From NCBI GenBank assembly GCA_024803745.1, contig JANJXV010000004.1, positions 41,907,358-41,971,357 of the forward strand: DNA of 64,000 nt, read 5' to 3'. Made by a program: the position numbers and the translations under genes. Positions within the stretch are counted from its first letter, which is position 1. Every line of letters starts with the position of its first letter. Positions 45,261 through 58,383 of the stretch are shown one piece after another. The DNA is from Megascapheus bottae (Eukaryota > Chordata > Mammalia > Rodentia > Geomyidae). Below the pieces are notes generated by a model, which did not search any database, had not been told where the DNA came from, and saw nothing but the letters and a program-made list of their open reading frames with translations.

Positions 45261-48200
45261 CTTCTCAGGGTGGTTCAAGAGGTGGTGACCGTGCGGTGCA
45301 GATGACAATGTGCCCCCTTCATCCAACATTCTAGTCCATGGGAACAACAGTGTCCCCAGAAATGCCTGGCTTTGAGGCACGAAATATAGCCCTGTTAGAA
45401 ACATTAAAAGGCGCCCACCAGTCAACCCAACCCCCATTTTCTTAAACAGGCAGTTTCAGGGAAAACGAACAGGAGATACCACTTCCCTTAGGCAAAGCTA
45501 CCAGCTGACCCTCCCCCACCACGCCCCGCCCCGCCATGCCCGGCAATCTCCCTCCCCACATCTCCAGACAGCCCAGTGTTTCACACCACCTGAAATGTTG
45601 GGATCCCCAGTGGAAAAGCTTTTGAGAGTCACACACACACACACAACCTATAAACACCTTTTTCATTGTGAGCAACTAAAAATAATTTAATTGGTTTAGA
45701 TCTGAAAGAAATGGATGTATATAAAAATAGATCCTACTATCAAGCAAAACCGACTAATTTGTAGAGATGTTGCATCTGTTCATTTTGTCATTCTCAGGAA
45801 AGAAGGCAAGCTCTTATTTATTTGGATAGGAATAGTGTGCCAGCTAGTAAGTAGGAAAAGGATAAAGTATAAAAACCAAAATGTTATGTCAGTGTAGCAA
45901 AAGCTTCACAGCCTGAAAAAAAATATTTACTAACTAAACATTTACTGGACATAATTTTTAACAATAGCAACTAATAATTATCATACTTATTACTCTGGCT
46001 TATAAGGTACCATTAAATTATAAAGTACATTAAATATAAAACTTTATGGTTTAAATATAAAAATATCTTATTACAAAATAGTTATTTCTATATTTTAAAG
46101 AATTATTTAAAATTAACATCTAGCGTTAGAGGAAAATAATCTGAAAAGGTATCTATTTAAATTGAGATGAAGTGCTATTATTTACTAAAAGTAATTATAA
46201 AATTCACAAGCAAGTATAGTTTGGTTTTGTTAAGTATTTATGGGAGATAACATTTTATCAACATATTGGTTTTTTTCATTAGAAAAGTTTAATCACAAAA
46301 GCCAGAAATGCAAAAATTGTAGTGTGAATCCTAAATTGAATTTGACAAAATTCAAACCTATCAATATATAGGTAACTGTAGAATGCCACAGCTGAACAAC
46401 ACTGGATGGCATAGTTATGAATTTCACATTATGCCTGTTCAGGGGCCTCCAGTATTAGAAGAATTAAGGTAGAGTTCACTGGACTGGCTACTGGTGTCAG
46501 AGGTTATCGACTCATTCATTTCCTGAGAGGGACATCAGCCTTTCAAGTTGTGTAGAAGGCTTTTTCCAACTGGGAACCCTGAGAATCCTAAAATTCATTC
46601 ACAAAGAATTTAAGGCAAATATATTTACATATAGTGGGGGTGGAACAGAGAGAGAAAAGGGAGAAAGTGGTAGAAGGCTGGAAAAAGAAAGAAGAGAATT
46701 GGAAATGCGGGGGTAGAATCTCACCAATTCAAGGACGACAGGGCATAATCTTTCAAATAGATTTGTCTTTTCTCCCCCTTCCCCAAATGTTTTTGAGCCT
46801 AAGATCCTTTCATAAACGGACCATAAGCTCTTAAAGCTCAGAGTGCTTCTTTCACATAAAAAGGTCCTCTGAGTCTCCTCCAATGCTTTTCAATTTGTCA
46901 CCTTCCTGAAGTCTTCTGGTTTTAATTTTTTTCTCATTTCCTACTTGTTTTTAGTGCCAGAAAGACCTGTGTTTGACTCAAAACGCATGTTTTATACCTG
47001 TGAAAGCCAAATGTTTTATAGCTTAGAATATCATAGTTCTTTTGAAATGTCTTTAAAATTAATTCAAGCAGCTACAACAAAAATCAATGCAGTAGGTCTA
47101 GAATCCAAAAAATAATCAGTCATATGCCCTTTATCACAATTTTAGGATTCCCCCTTTTTTGTTTTTGTTTTTTTTTAAAGGAGGTTCAATTTGTCAGTTC
47201 CCTCCCTTCCACAACACAATGCAAGGAGCTAAAGAAGAGCCGAAGCCCACCATGGTTGTTTTCTACTAGAAGCAAGGAGTGACTTTTATTAAACCCAGAA
47301 ACAATGCTTCAGTTCTTCTTAAAACTAGGGGGAGGGGCTGTGGCCATGCAGTGTCCGACTCCACCCTTCCTCCCGACCCCACCAACCCGGTCTGCAGCCC
47401 CTGAGTTCACAAGCAGCATGGGCCCCAGGGTTGGGAGACGGTCTTTTCCTTGCCTTTCTCCTTCCTTTTCCCCTCATCCCCTCCACCTTCAGCCTGCAAC
47501 TTCTCACCTTTTCCTCTTGTATCATTTTTCCCTTTATCATATCACCACCTTTCTAGAAACCAGGCATTCCAAATAAGGCTGGTGCTATCTTATTAATTGA
47601 GGCACTGTCACCCAGTCCCTAAGAACAAAGAAAAGAAAAACCCCTTTGACTACTACTAAAGCAAAAACACTAGACACAATCTAGTATCCTCACTACATCT
47701 CCAAAATGAATTGTTTATAACTTGCTCCTTCTATAAGATGCCAGACCTTCTAAATCCAAGGTAAGAGGAGTGAAGGGGAGAGGGAGAGTCATCAGAACCT
47801 AAGAAAATATCTGCCCCTGCCTCTACCAAGCATGGCTTAAAAGGGAACTGACTTCAACCAGACCCCGCGGCTGCTCCTATCTAGAAGCCAGGAGAAAAAC
47901 CTTCCTCTGAGGGCTCTGCAAAAGCCAGCAGGAGGGGGTGGACTTCTGGTCGGATGGATTTGGGGGAGCCAGGTTGGCCCTCTAAAGATCTTTCCCGCAT
48001 AAAGGCTGCCTACCCACACGTCGGAAACCGATCCCGATTCCACCCATTTCACTGCATTTCTGCAAACTACCTTGGCAGCAACTTTCTTAACAGTCTAAGG
48101 GGGAAAAAAAAGAGGCAGAGCACCCGGCAGGGAGCTTTGAGAGAGAGAGGCACTACAGAACTTGGGAGCACTTTGTTTTTGTTTCCAAAAACACAATTCC

Positions 48201-49150
48201 GTTCTCATCTTATTTACTTATCTGGAGCAAAAGCAAGGGCTTAAAAAGAAAAAAGAAGAAGAAAACTGTTCCTTTTAGAATTTTTACAGCTGGGACAAAT
48301 TTCTTAAACATTTCCTTTAATATCTTCTTAATGTATTTCTGAGAATAATTACAGATGATTGTGGACTGAAAGGAACTGGGTAGCATAAATCTTTAAAGTT
48401 TTCCACTTATTGCCTTTACAGCTTCATAGAACAAACATTTGGAAGGGCTTCTTTCTTTTTAGTGTTTCAGTAAATGCTTAGGGCAACAATTCAGAAAAGG
48501 GGGCAATAAGACAATTATTTTATACAGAATATGTTTTTGAAAAAAATGAATTGCAAAATGTCCTTTAAATGAACATAGTTCTCTCCCAATTAAAAAAAGA
48601 CTTAAATTTTAGAACTACCCTACCAAATATTTTCAGATATACTCACCAGATACTTTTCTTCATTATAATTAAGATAGCAACAGGTTAGAAAACTCACAAA
48701 ATAAATAGGCTTTATATTATTTTGCTCAGAATATTTTGCTCAGAAAAGGAAATTCCATGATGTTTGAAAAGTGAAGAGAATTTTTGACCTACATCATTTG
48801 AATATATATTTACTAATTTAAAAATATTTTTTGCAGTAATAGAAAAACCCTAAGTCTGGGGATGGGAACGGTAAAGTACACATTTTATTTTTCCCTCTCC
48901 AAAAAAATTAAAGGTTTATTAGTTACAACTTCATAACCAAAGGAAATAATCAAGTGGAAGAAAAGTGTGGCTATTTAATAGCCCAGTATGAATTCAATAT
49001 CCGTAGTTGTGAATTTATTTGGGAGCAAGAGGGCAGGTACATCACAAAATTTTTTAAAAAGTAGTGGAATAAAAGAGAAAAAAGGAAGAAATGTTCAGGC
49101 TTTAAAGATGTCTGTGTGGGAAGTGAATCTGTGGAATGAAAAACATACAG
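45261..49150. other. Region upstream of LIN28B, no gene seen
   Basis: Unique sequence with no SINE insertions. It contains a short CA run (45631-45645) and moderately GC-rich patches near 47300-47500 and 47850-48150. Open frames here are short and resemble no family that I recognise. If the distal promoter is real, this is part of a LIN28B upstream intron. Confidence 0.6.
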
Positions 49151-49151
49151 C

Positions 49152-49262
49152 TAGAAATTGAAGGCCATGGAGTTTGGATCCCAAGCACTAATCTTGTGGC
49201 CTTGGGCTACTCTCTAAGCCTCCCAGGACCTCAGTTTTCTTATCTGCTCAAAGAGAAGATGG
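49152..49262 (+). mobile_element. MIR SINE fragment
   Basis: CTTGTGGCCTTGGGCTACTC and GGACCTCAGTTTTCTTATCT match the conserved MIR core region. Confidence 0.75.
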
Positions 49263-50419
49263 GCCCCATGGATATGCAGTCTTTCCGCTTAAAATTCCAT
49301 CTCCCAAAATAACTTTTGCTTTAGTAAAAGTAGTGCAAACACCCATTTTTAATCACAAGGAGACACAGACATGAAACTTTATTGCAGTCACTTAACATAT
49401 TGGTGTTAACATTATTTCCCAATAGAAAAGAAAAATATCTCAGTACTAACCTATTTGCCTCCAGAGAAAGCCACAATGAGAAGAAAACTAATTGATACAT
49501 AAAAATATTGTAGCAACTTTTGAGAATCTTATTTACTAGTATAGTCATTAAAGTATCACCTCCATGTTCAAAGATTCACTACAGGAAAAAAAAAGTGTCA
49601 AAAAGCAATACTTATTATAGTCTTCAACATTGAAACCTTTGATCTTTACTGCTTTTTCCTGGCTACTAAGTCTCTATTTGAAAAGTTTCATAAGAGAATA
49701 TTGTTTATACCTATACTTAGGAATGCTTATATCACAGCTCTTGTGGGTGCTTTCAGTGGAGAGCCAGTACAGAACTGAGTCCAGGGCTGAAGCACAAGTA
49801 ATATTATCAATAAAATTATTACCTAAAAATAATGTTATAGATGTTCATTTTGATAATACATGAAAATATACATCTGCATCAGAAGCCTAGGGTTAAAATA
49901 CTAAGTGAAAAGGACTTACTTTTTCAGTAAGATAATGAGCAAAATTTGGTATCTGTATGTGAAAAACAAAATAAATGAAGCTTCCCAAATATGGGAAATT
50001 CCCTCAGAAAGTTTTTTGAAAATAACATCATATCTAAATTTTTACTTAAATTTTGGTAGTGACTATTTGGAATTTAAAACAACAAATAAGCCATGAATAC
50101 TTTTCCTTTCTCTATGCATTTAAATATCTGTTATCTTGAACCATGGAAAAAGGAATAACGAAATCTAGCACCCTTAAACTCAGAACAGAAAGGTGTTGAT
50201 TAGATGATGCCATCCATGGAGTTTTAGTGGGAGCAGCAGTTTTATAAATGGTGCATTACGGGTAGAGTACAGGTAGGACACAGTGCCCATCTTGCCAAAG
50301 TAGAAAATCAAAATGGAGAGATTATGAGGATTGGTCAAGTTTTCTCATATGTCTCTAATGATCTAAAATATTTTACCTAATAAAATATTTTAAATACTTA
50401 ATTTAAAAAGCAGACTAAC
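49263..50419. other. Non-coding stretch, no element recognised
   Basis: AT-rich unique sequence between the MIR-like fragment and the candidate alternative exon. No convincing coding or repeat signal. Confidence 0.6.
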
Positions 50420-50468
50420 CTGGGGCTGATGAAACCTGGTTGAATGACCTCATCATCTTCTGGAGAAC
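50420..50468 (-). CDS. LIN28B: Candidate alternative 5' coding exon of LIN28B (exon 1b)
   Basis: Sequence shows a 49-bp minus-strand segment with full splice signals: a branch-like TACTGAC, a pyrimidine-rich stretch and TTTTAG before it, and CCCCAG|GTTAGT after it. It contains two adjacent ATGs (from 50456 and 50453). From the first ATG the exon contributes 37 bases and so leaves phase 1, exactly like canonical exon 1. Joined to exon 2 it reads MMRSFNQVSSAPG then GASKGGG in frame. The first ATG has A at -3. The result would be LIN28B with 12 residues in place of MAE, 9 residues longer. A distal-promoter LIN28B isoform with extra N-terminal residues has been reported in human testis and tumours (from memory); whether this exon is its counterpart is inference. 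A chance splice-like sequence remains possible. Confidence 0.55.
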
Positions 50469-51660
50469 CTAAAATCAGAGAGCTCAAGTCAGTATTACAT
50501 TAATTGCCTATTAAATTGCCTCTTCTTCAGCTTAATGGCTCATTAGAAAGCAATAAAATGCCCAGTTTTGACTCTGTGAAACGACCTGTAAACTTTTTTT
50601 TTGTATACAGTTTAAGACTCACCTAGCAAAATTAGATAATCAACTGATATAAACTGGACTCATTTCTATTAAATAACAGGTTGTAAAAGCATTTTAAACA
50701 ATACCATTTAGATGCAGTAAAGGTCATTTCATTAACAATGTAGTTTTAATACTTTTTCATCGTTTACACCTTAATTCAAAAATCCAAGTATTTAAAAAAA
50801 ATCAACATAACCTATGATATTGTGTTTCTTGATGAACCTCTTCTCTTCAGGTAAATTTTAGATGGCAAATTATGAGAAACTTATTATGGTATAGTACCAG
50901 AGTGTAGTCTGATATTCAAATACCTTTTGAGAAGAAAATCAATATTTATTCACCAAGTATATTTTATATCTCATTTTAATAAACAAAATACTTTCATTTT
51001 CAAAACATAAATATTGATGTCTCTGATACAGCCAGCCACTGGTAGATGCCACAAGCCAATGAAACTTGCCATAAATAGGCCACGTAAGTAGTAGCACTTA
51101 GAAGAGAAAGGCCCTGAATTACCACTTTTATTCTAGGAAAAGAGTTACTATGTTTTAGAAAACAGCTCGGTTGGAGTATGTATACCATCCAGGGTTATCG
51201 TTCTTCCCTTCACTTTCAGACACTTTTCTACTATTTTCCTGTTTACTGGTTATGTGTAAATTCTTTTATGTTGCAATTTAATTTTTTTCTCAAAAGGAAT
51301 TGGAGCTTTCCTAAGTTCAGAGTTCTAATTGAATGTTGACCTTAGATTCTTCTTACAAAGGATGACAATTCCACTAAGATTTGAAAAGAATAAGAGAAAG
51401 AATGTGAACAAAAGACATGTGAACCTCTGTACATTAAATCCCTGTTATCCTGTGTTTACAATCAAAACACACAATGACAGACACTACTGAACTAGGTTTC
51501 CCATAAACAAGACTATCCTTATTTTGAACATTTCATTTATGTTTTAGTATATTTATTATACATATCTCAGCAAAATGCTAGCTTATGCCATTCCCTTCTA
51601 TCAATACGTACAACCTATGCTTAGTCTTTGCTATCTGCTCACATTTTAGGAAGTTCAATG
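50469..51660. other. Non-coding stretch, no element recognised
   Basis: Unique AT-rich sequence on the acceptor side of the candidate exon. Nothing further supported. Confidence 0.6.
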
Positions 51661-51663
51661 TAT

Positions 51664-51712
51664 GTTTTTAAGATTTTTATTAACATTTTTACATCATATT
51701 TCAAATGTATTT
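51664..51712 (-). mobile_element. L1 3' end fragment
   Basis: TTTTTATTAACATTTTTACA then TCATATTTCAAATG is the reverse complement of the terminal L1 3' UTR. Confidence 0.7.
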
Positions 51713-51837
51713 TAAAAATGTATACATATAACTGTTAAATATTGTTTTCAAATATTTTTTAAAAATTATAATTACATGTTTAATAAAGTTAAAATCAACA
51801 GAGTTTGGCTAAGTACTATCATTTAAGAGTTCTATGG

Positions 51838-52080
51838 ACAAAGTGGCATACATAGGTAATTCCCCAGAACCCTAGAGGCTGAGGCAGGAAGATCACTAAC
51901 ACTGAAAGTAAAGCAAAATGGAGTTACTTCCCCACAATGCATATATTTAACTGCAGGTTGGTGGGATTGTTCTTTTCTCTCGCTCTCTCTCTCTTTTTGC
52001 CCTTTTGTCTTTTTCTGTTTCTGAGGATAGAACCTAGGGTGTTGGATATAGCATTCTTCTTTGAGCTCCACCTCCTCTGA
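51838..52080. mobile_element. Old B1 and ID fragments
   Basis: A plus-strand B1-like piece at 51838-51902 (CCTAGAGGCTGAGGCAGGAA), a CT-rich run at about 51974-51998, and a minus-strand ID-like piece at 52018-52078. Confidence 0.55.
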
Positions 52081-52361
52081 TGTTAAGGAATGATTTAAAA
52101 AGTTTTCACTTCTAAGAAAAAAATAGGTAAACAAATGAGAAAATAGGTAAACAAAATCAAGTGTAAACATAGATTACCGCATAATTATGATAGGAATGAC
52201 ATAAGTAAATGTTACATAAATCATTTGACATGTTAGTGTTCATATTCTTATCTTTTTTGAACAACAGTTAATTTCTGAACACTCAAAAACAGGATATAGC
52301 TTTTACTATGTATAAGTTACTTAATACTATAATTTTTGGCTAAAAAGAGTTCATTAAAATT

Positions 52362-52558
52362 GGGACCCGGAATTTAGCGTAGTGGTAGAGTGCTTGCCAA
52401 GCATACACGAAGACCCAGGTCCAATTCCTGGGTACCACATACATATAAAAAGCAGGAAGTGGTGCTGTGTCTCAAGTAGTAAGGTTCTAGCCTTGAGAAA
52501 GTCCAGGGACAGTACTCTGGCCCTGAGCTCAAGCCCAAGACTGGCAAAAAGAAAAAAA
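52362..52558 (+). mobile_element. IDL-Geo SINE
   Basis: GGAATTTAGCGTAGTGGTAG, CCAGGTCCAATTCCTGGG, Geo unit and A-rich tail. Confidence 0.93.
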
Positions 52559-53107
52559 GTATTAGAAAGCAAAATCTAATTAGGACTGTGAATCCTAGAA
52601 TACATTTCTCTGTTCTTTTACTACTCCAGTTTCTGCTCCCCATGTAAATTTCCATGTAAAGCTCTTTTCCTAACTGTTTCTTACTGAGTACAGACAGTGC
52701 CTTTACTCTGTAATACAGTAATAGATTGTAGTTTACTCTAAGAGCTCTCCAAAAAAATGTTCATTTTCTTAACTTGAATCTGTGCCCTGTGGTGGTGGTG
52801 ATTTCCAATATTTAACCCATGATTTTAATGCTAGCATTCTTTAGTGTTTAGCACATTATTTTCCAATACATGAACGAATTAATAAAACTTGTGAATCTGA
52901 GTTTACAATCTCTAGAATGGCATTTATGGAAATGAAGAACTTGCACAAAAAACTTCTGTGTGTAAATTATATTTTCATTAGAAAAAAAGTAACAGTCAAC
53001 TAACCAATTTGCTATTGCAAATAACAAGTGTGAATAAGTAAACTTGTAAAAATAAAATAAAATAAATAAAAATTGAATTAACTCCTGCTTTATTTTAAAC
53101 ACATAAA

Positions 53108-53185
53108 GAGTGGGAATGTAGCAGTTCAGTGATAGAGCACTTGTCTGTGCACGTCTGATCTATGCTCCAATCCTCAAAAACCCAC
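53108..53185 (+). mobile_element. ID SINE monomer
   Basis: GAATGTAGCAGTTCAGTGAT, CTATGCTCCAATCCTCAAA. Confidence 0.7.
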
Positions 53186-53333
53186 CTACAACCACAATCA
53201 CACACAGTCATGCTCTCCACATACATGAAATAGATTTACTGTTACAGAACGGCCAAACTTGTATTTTATGTTACAAACTTTCTTGGCTTAACATTTAATC
53301 CTGCCCAAATCCATTGATCTGAAGTATTATAAC

Positions 53334-53556
53334 AAGGTGCTAAGGGTTCGCGCCTATAATCCTAGCTATTTAGTAGTCTGTGATCTGAGGATTGTGGTTC
53401 AAGGTCAGCCTGTACAGGAAAGACCACGACACTCATATTTCCAATCAGTCATTAACAGCCAGAAGTAGAGGTATGGCTCAAATGGTAGAGGGCCAGTACC
53501 CAAGAGACAGTACCCAAGCCTTGAGTTCAAGCCCTTAACAGGACCAAAAGAAGAAG
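53334..53556 (+). mobile_element. B1-Geo SINE
   Basis: GTTCGCGCCTATAATCCTAG, linker ATATTTCCAATCAGTCATTA, Geo unit to GAGTTCAAGCCC. Confidence 0.9.
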
Positions 53557-53922
53557 CATTTTTTTCTAAAAACCTGAAGTATTTTATGTTGGTTTTTAAA
53601 ATATCCTTGTGTAGTTAAATGTAAAAGGATTGTATAACTTGTTTATTCAAAAACTGTCTAACTACTAAGCCAGGGAATTGAGAAATGAATCAAAATACTA
53701 CTAAACAGATCACTCAGAACTTTATTTTCAAAAATTTATATTTTAATATTTACTTCTAATACTAATAAAATGCTAAAATCCACAAATAATGTAGTAATCA
53801 AGAATAGTACCTATAATAGTTTATTATTATAATAAAAGTATACCTTTTATTATAACTTTATTATTTTTATTTATAACATTATTATAACTTTGTTTATAAT
53901 AACAATAAAAGTATACCTTGTA

Positions 53923-54301
53923 CATAAGGCCATATAGGATGCTGCTAAATGAAAGGACCTCCAAGATATAGAAACAAAAGCCATATAATGAGTGATTGTT
54001 GTCTTTAATGTACTATGTTATCTCTCATCTCTTTTGCTGTCCTTGGTTATCTCATATTGTTACAGTATTTCACCTTGTTATCTGATATATTGGATATATG
54101 CGTATTTGACTATTTGAAATCGGATAGGGAAGGGGGAAAAACAAGATGAGGGGTGCAGGTGGGGGAGGGAAATGGAGACCAAGACATGAGAAAGGGTATC
54201 AATGTATGTAAAGTAATGCACTTTCTATCTGGCGATTATAATGTAGCCCTTCTATTAATTACAATAAAAATATATGAAAAAAACTTTTATAAACACTTTT
54301 A
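53923..54301 (+). mobile_element. 5'-truncated LINE 3' tail with 16-bp target duplication
   Basis: The longest of three related tails. Contains GCCATATAATGAGTGATTG, TATTTCACCTTGTTATCTG and a G-rich stretch AGGGAAGGGGGAAAAACAAG, and ends in an A-rich tail. Flanked by AAAAGTATACCTTGTA at 53907-53922 and 54302-54317. Confidence 0.88.
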
Positions 54302-54422
54302 AAAAGTATACCTTGTATTATAACAACTTTCATTATAATAAAACCTTTATTATAATACTAAAAGTATAACACTTACAACTTTTATTATAAATGTTATGTA
54401 AATTTTTTATTCTTATCACAAT

Positions 54423-54634
54423 CTTTTTTTTTTTTTTTTTTTTTGCCAGTCCTGGGCTTGAGCTTAGGACCTGAGCACTGTCCTTGGACTTTCTCAAGGC
54501 TAGAGCTCTACCACTTGAGCCTCAGCACCACTTCTGGCTTTTTTTTTTTTTTCTATATGTAGTACCGAGGAATCGAACCCGGGTCTTCATGCATGCTAGG
54601 CAAGCACTTTAATCACTAGGCCAAACTCCCAGCC
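54423..54634 (-). mobile_element. IDL-Geo SINE, young type
   Basis: Long T tract; its left unit shows the TTAAAGTGC subtype (complement of GCACTTTAATCACTAGG). Perfect duplication TCTTATCACAAT at 54411-54422 and 54635-54646. Confidence 0.95.
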
Positions 54635-55046
54635 TCTTATCACAATTTCTAAAAAATTTAAAAATATTTAGAATTATTTTATTGCTAACAATATTTTCAA
54701 AAATGTAATCTTCAAGCACCTTGTGACTTACTACTCACTTCAAATTTTATAACAAAAATGAATCTATTTAAAATACATCTCAATTATCACCCTTAAAATA
54801 CACTTCAAAGAGCAAAATAGGCAACAATGTGATCATTTTGGAACAGGTGTGGGGGGAAGTTTTTAAATGTCACTGTTAAAAATTATACAGCAAACATGCT
54901 ACACAAACATCAAAGCAATCTAAACTACTTTTTCATATTAACTACAATTTAAAACATAAAATATACTAATGAGATATTAGATGTGGAAGTTTAACAAATG
55001 CCATGTGTTAATTGTGAAATATAGGTACTTTATCAAAATGTTTTCT

Positions 55047-55280
55047 TGCTGCTTGACTTATGCCCGTGATCCTAGCTATTCAGGAGGCTGAGATTTGAAG
55101 ATCTGAGGTTCAAAGCCAGCCTGGGCAGAAAAGTCTGTGAAGTTCTTATCTCCACTCAACCACTAGAAAACCAGAAGTACAGCTGTGGCTCAAGGTGATA
55201 GGGCAGGGTGCTCGCCTTGAGCAAAAGAACTCAAGAACAATATCCAGGGAACTGAGTTCAAGTCCCATGATCAAGAACAA
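55047..55280 (+). mobile_element. B1-Geo SINE
   Basis: GATCCTAGCTATTCAGGAGG, linker CTTATCTCCACTCAACCAC, Geo unit to CTGAGTTCAAGTCCC. Confidence 0.92.
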
Positions 55281-55577
55281 AAAAATGTTTTTCTATACTC
55301 TCCTCTGTGAGAATTTTACTAATTGCAACCTGATTGTAATTATTATTAATTGCAGGTTAGTCAACAGACTATAGTCAATGGTTATCTGAAAGGTTGCCTA
55401 AGCAAAATCTACAGAAATTATTTTCCACTTAAAAATCCCACTGTAATTTTAAATATTAACTGGACATTGATAGTGTCACATCTTCACTCACACAAATAAA
55501 AAATAAAGAAAATATACTACTAATGATATCAACACAAATATTTACCTTTAACTTTAGCAATTAAAAAATCTTAACAG

Positions 55578-55769
55578 GGGGCCAGGAGTTTGGCCTAGTG
55601 GTAGAGTGCTTGCCTAGCATACATGAAGACCCCGGTTCGATTCCTCCGTACCACATACATAGAAAAAAATCTGGAACTGGTGCTGAGATTCAAGTGGTAG
55701 AGCTCTAGCCTTGAGAAAGTCCAAGGACAGTGCTCAGGCACTGAGCTCAAGCCCAGGACTGGCCAAAAA
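55578..55769 (+). mobile_element. IDL-Geo SINE
   Basis: Near-consensus. Perfect 15-bp duplication AAAAAATCTTAACAG at 55563-55577 and 55770-55784. Confidence 0.95.
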
Positions 55770-55784
55770 AAAAAATCTTAACAG

Positions 55785-58383
55785 TTCTAAATTTACATAG
55801 TTTTATATTTGTTGAAATACATTTAAAATTATTTTGAGAAAAGAAAACGTTATACTACATAATAAAAAACCATTTCAAAGTTGCAGTCTTCACAGTTACA
55901 AATTATCTGATTTAATTTTTAATATATTACAAATCACTTTAAATGATAATAATTGTAATACTGTTGAATCAAGGATGAATTTAACTTGTTCAATCATTTC
56001 ACAATCTGAAATTTCATTGGTTTTCTCTTCAAACCCTGAAAATAAGAATGTATTCTAGAAAAAAAATTTCAGTAGGTAACTATTTCAATAAACCAGCCAG
56101 CAAAGACATGCCAAACTATTAACTGCTAAACACAATTCAGAAATGTAAACAGAGCTGAGACATTATACACCTGAGTCAAGAACAGTTGGTTTTAGCCAAG
56201 CCAAATGTTTGTACTCTTCATTTTGTGAAACAATAGCCTTCCTATATTAAAGCTCACAGGTTAAGTCATTGCTTAGGTTACATTAAGCAAAGAGATAAAC
56301 TTTAAAATCTGTTTTTTAGGTTAAAGGAGTCAAAATAGCAGCAAAATTTCTGACTTTTAAACATCACCAGAATCTTAAAAACTTTTTAGTAGTTAACTTG
56401 AATAAACTCCAAGTAGAACTGAACACTTCTATTTAACATTATCAAGAAGATTTTATTCAACACACATAAAGTTCGAAAGTATATTAATATTAAATTTTAG
56501 TTAGACCATAGATTTATAAACTAAATGAGAATTTTTAGTGATTCTAAATATTTTCAGTAAATATTTTTAAATACTTTAATGAAAAAGAGATATTTGCGAG
56601 GCTGTTCATGATTACATTACAGACAGTAACATAATGGTGAAATAAATGAAATACCTTAGAAAAACACCATTTTAAATAGCGAAGAAGAATAAACCAATAA
56701 ACCATTTTTGTAAAAAAAAAATAAGAAAAAAGAAACACCTAATTTACAGATTTAAAAAAACTTAAAATATACCCCCCAAAAAACCTAGTTTATTTTTAAC
56801 CAATACAAAGTCAAGAATATTTTAGTATCCTTAACAAAAGTTGCATTGAAAAATTATGTGAAAAATATAAAAGTAGCTTCAGCTTTTGCATTCCTATATA
56901 TTCCATAAAATATTGATTTGAACAATTTTAAAAGTATTTTCTAGACAATTTCAAACGTATTTTTCCATCATTAGACATACTCATTTAACTCTTAAGATCT
57001 TTTCTCTATATAATTAAGCATTTGTTCAACCATGAAAAAACTAGAAACTGATTGCTTCAGAATGAACTGCATGCCCTTTGTCCTGGTTTGTCACCTCTGA
57101 CCTTTAATTTGATGATCCTACATGTCTACCCATTCTACTTTTAGGAAAATAATGTAAAGTTCTGTCCTTAAAATAACATAGTTTTGCTGAAATAATGAAA
57201 ACATTGCAACATTCCCTTTCTGATACTTTCTACAATTGTTTCATACCAGTGTATATGTTACACAATGTAAACCACAATGTATTACTGTAAGCGCTGAAAG
57301 CTGGGTGTTTGTGTTGCTTAAAAACAATCCTCACACATTTGCTAGGTTCAGATCACTGGAACTTCAAAATTTCTTTATTTAGAGCTTTCTTTTAGTTGTT
57401 GATTTGTGAAATTTATTTCATGAGGGGTTCCTAATTTTACTATAGTTGTATATTGTGATAGTAGTTTTTATAATGCCAGAATATTAACATCAATCAAAAA
57501 ACAAAAGTACTCAATCTTAATATATCAACTAAAATTGTATGTTTTTTGAGTTAATTCACTGGTTGATTAAATTGGTATTAAAAACTTGTAAGATAAAAGT
57601 AGGTACTTTCAAAGAAAGAGAAAATCTCTAGCACTATCTTATTGATTTTACTGGCATTATTCAAAATCAATGTTGCACAGCAAAGTAATATACTTCAGGG
57701 ATCAAATTTCTCTACTATAATTATTGGATGAATGCAAATTTTAAAACTTTAAACATTAAATTAAAATGCATACGAAATACAGATCTACAGTTGCATACAG
57801 CTATGATACCACTTAAGCCAAATACAATTTCTGTGTACAGTTTTCATTCAGTTAGATTGAACTGTGACCAATATGGCTGCCTTGATTCAGCACTATGGTC
57901 AGCGACTCCACATTGCATCATGGTGTTAAAAGAAATTGAACACAATATTATTTATTGTACTTGTACCGGAGGGCAAGTTTTTCAAAGCAATAAAATTCTA
58001 TATACCACATATCCCTTGATACATTTCTATAAATCAATATTTAGTCTCAGGTTGTTAAGCAATTTTATTGTTCTGTTTAGCAAGCTAGAAATTCTTTTAT
58101 TTTTCTCTTGTAATTCATCAAAACAGAATCTTTCTATAAAACATAGTATGCTTTAAAGAGCAAAAAACAGTCAAGTGCTGGTTCCAAAACATTTACACAT
58201 AAAATATTCTGTGTACGTGAGAATTTTAAAGGTAAATTAAATCCTACTAAAATATACCAATAAGAAAAACTCTTTACCTGACCAAATACTTCAATGTCCC
58301 TGTCATTGTTACTAGCTTTAATAATTCCTTGTAAGTTGATACATGTTTATATCACCCTTTCTTAAATTAATCAACACAATTCT
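55785..58383. other. Repeat-poor non-coding stretch
   Basis: AT-rich unique sequence without SINEs. The open frames (up to 142 codons at 57728-58156) have low-complexity AT-driven composition and no recognisable domain. Confidence 0.6.

Noticed and set aside
44916..45437. 173-codon minus-strand open frame upstream of LIN28B
   Set aside because: Lies over the pyrimidine-rich complement of the G-run tract; low-complexity Ser/Pro composition and no recognisable domain.
50420..50468. Alternative frame of the 49-bp exon reading SPEDDEVIQPGFISP
   Set aside because: It looks protein-like but would put exon 2 out of frame, and no in-frame start upstream is known. The frame starting MMRSFNQ joins LIN28B correctly.
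57728..58156. 142-codon open frame
   Set aside because: AT-rich, no domain or codon bias, and no splice or promoter context.
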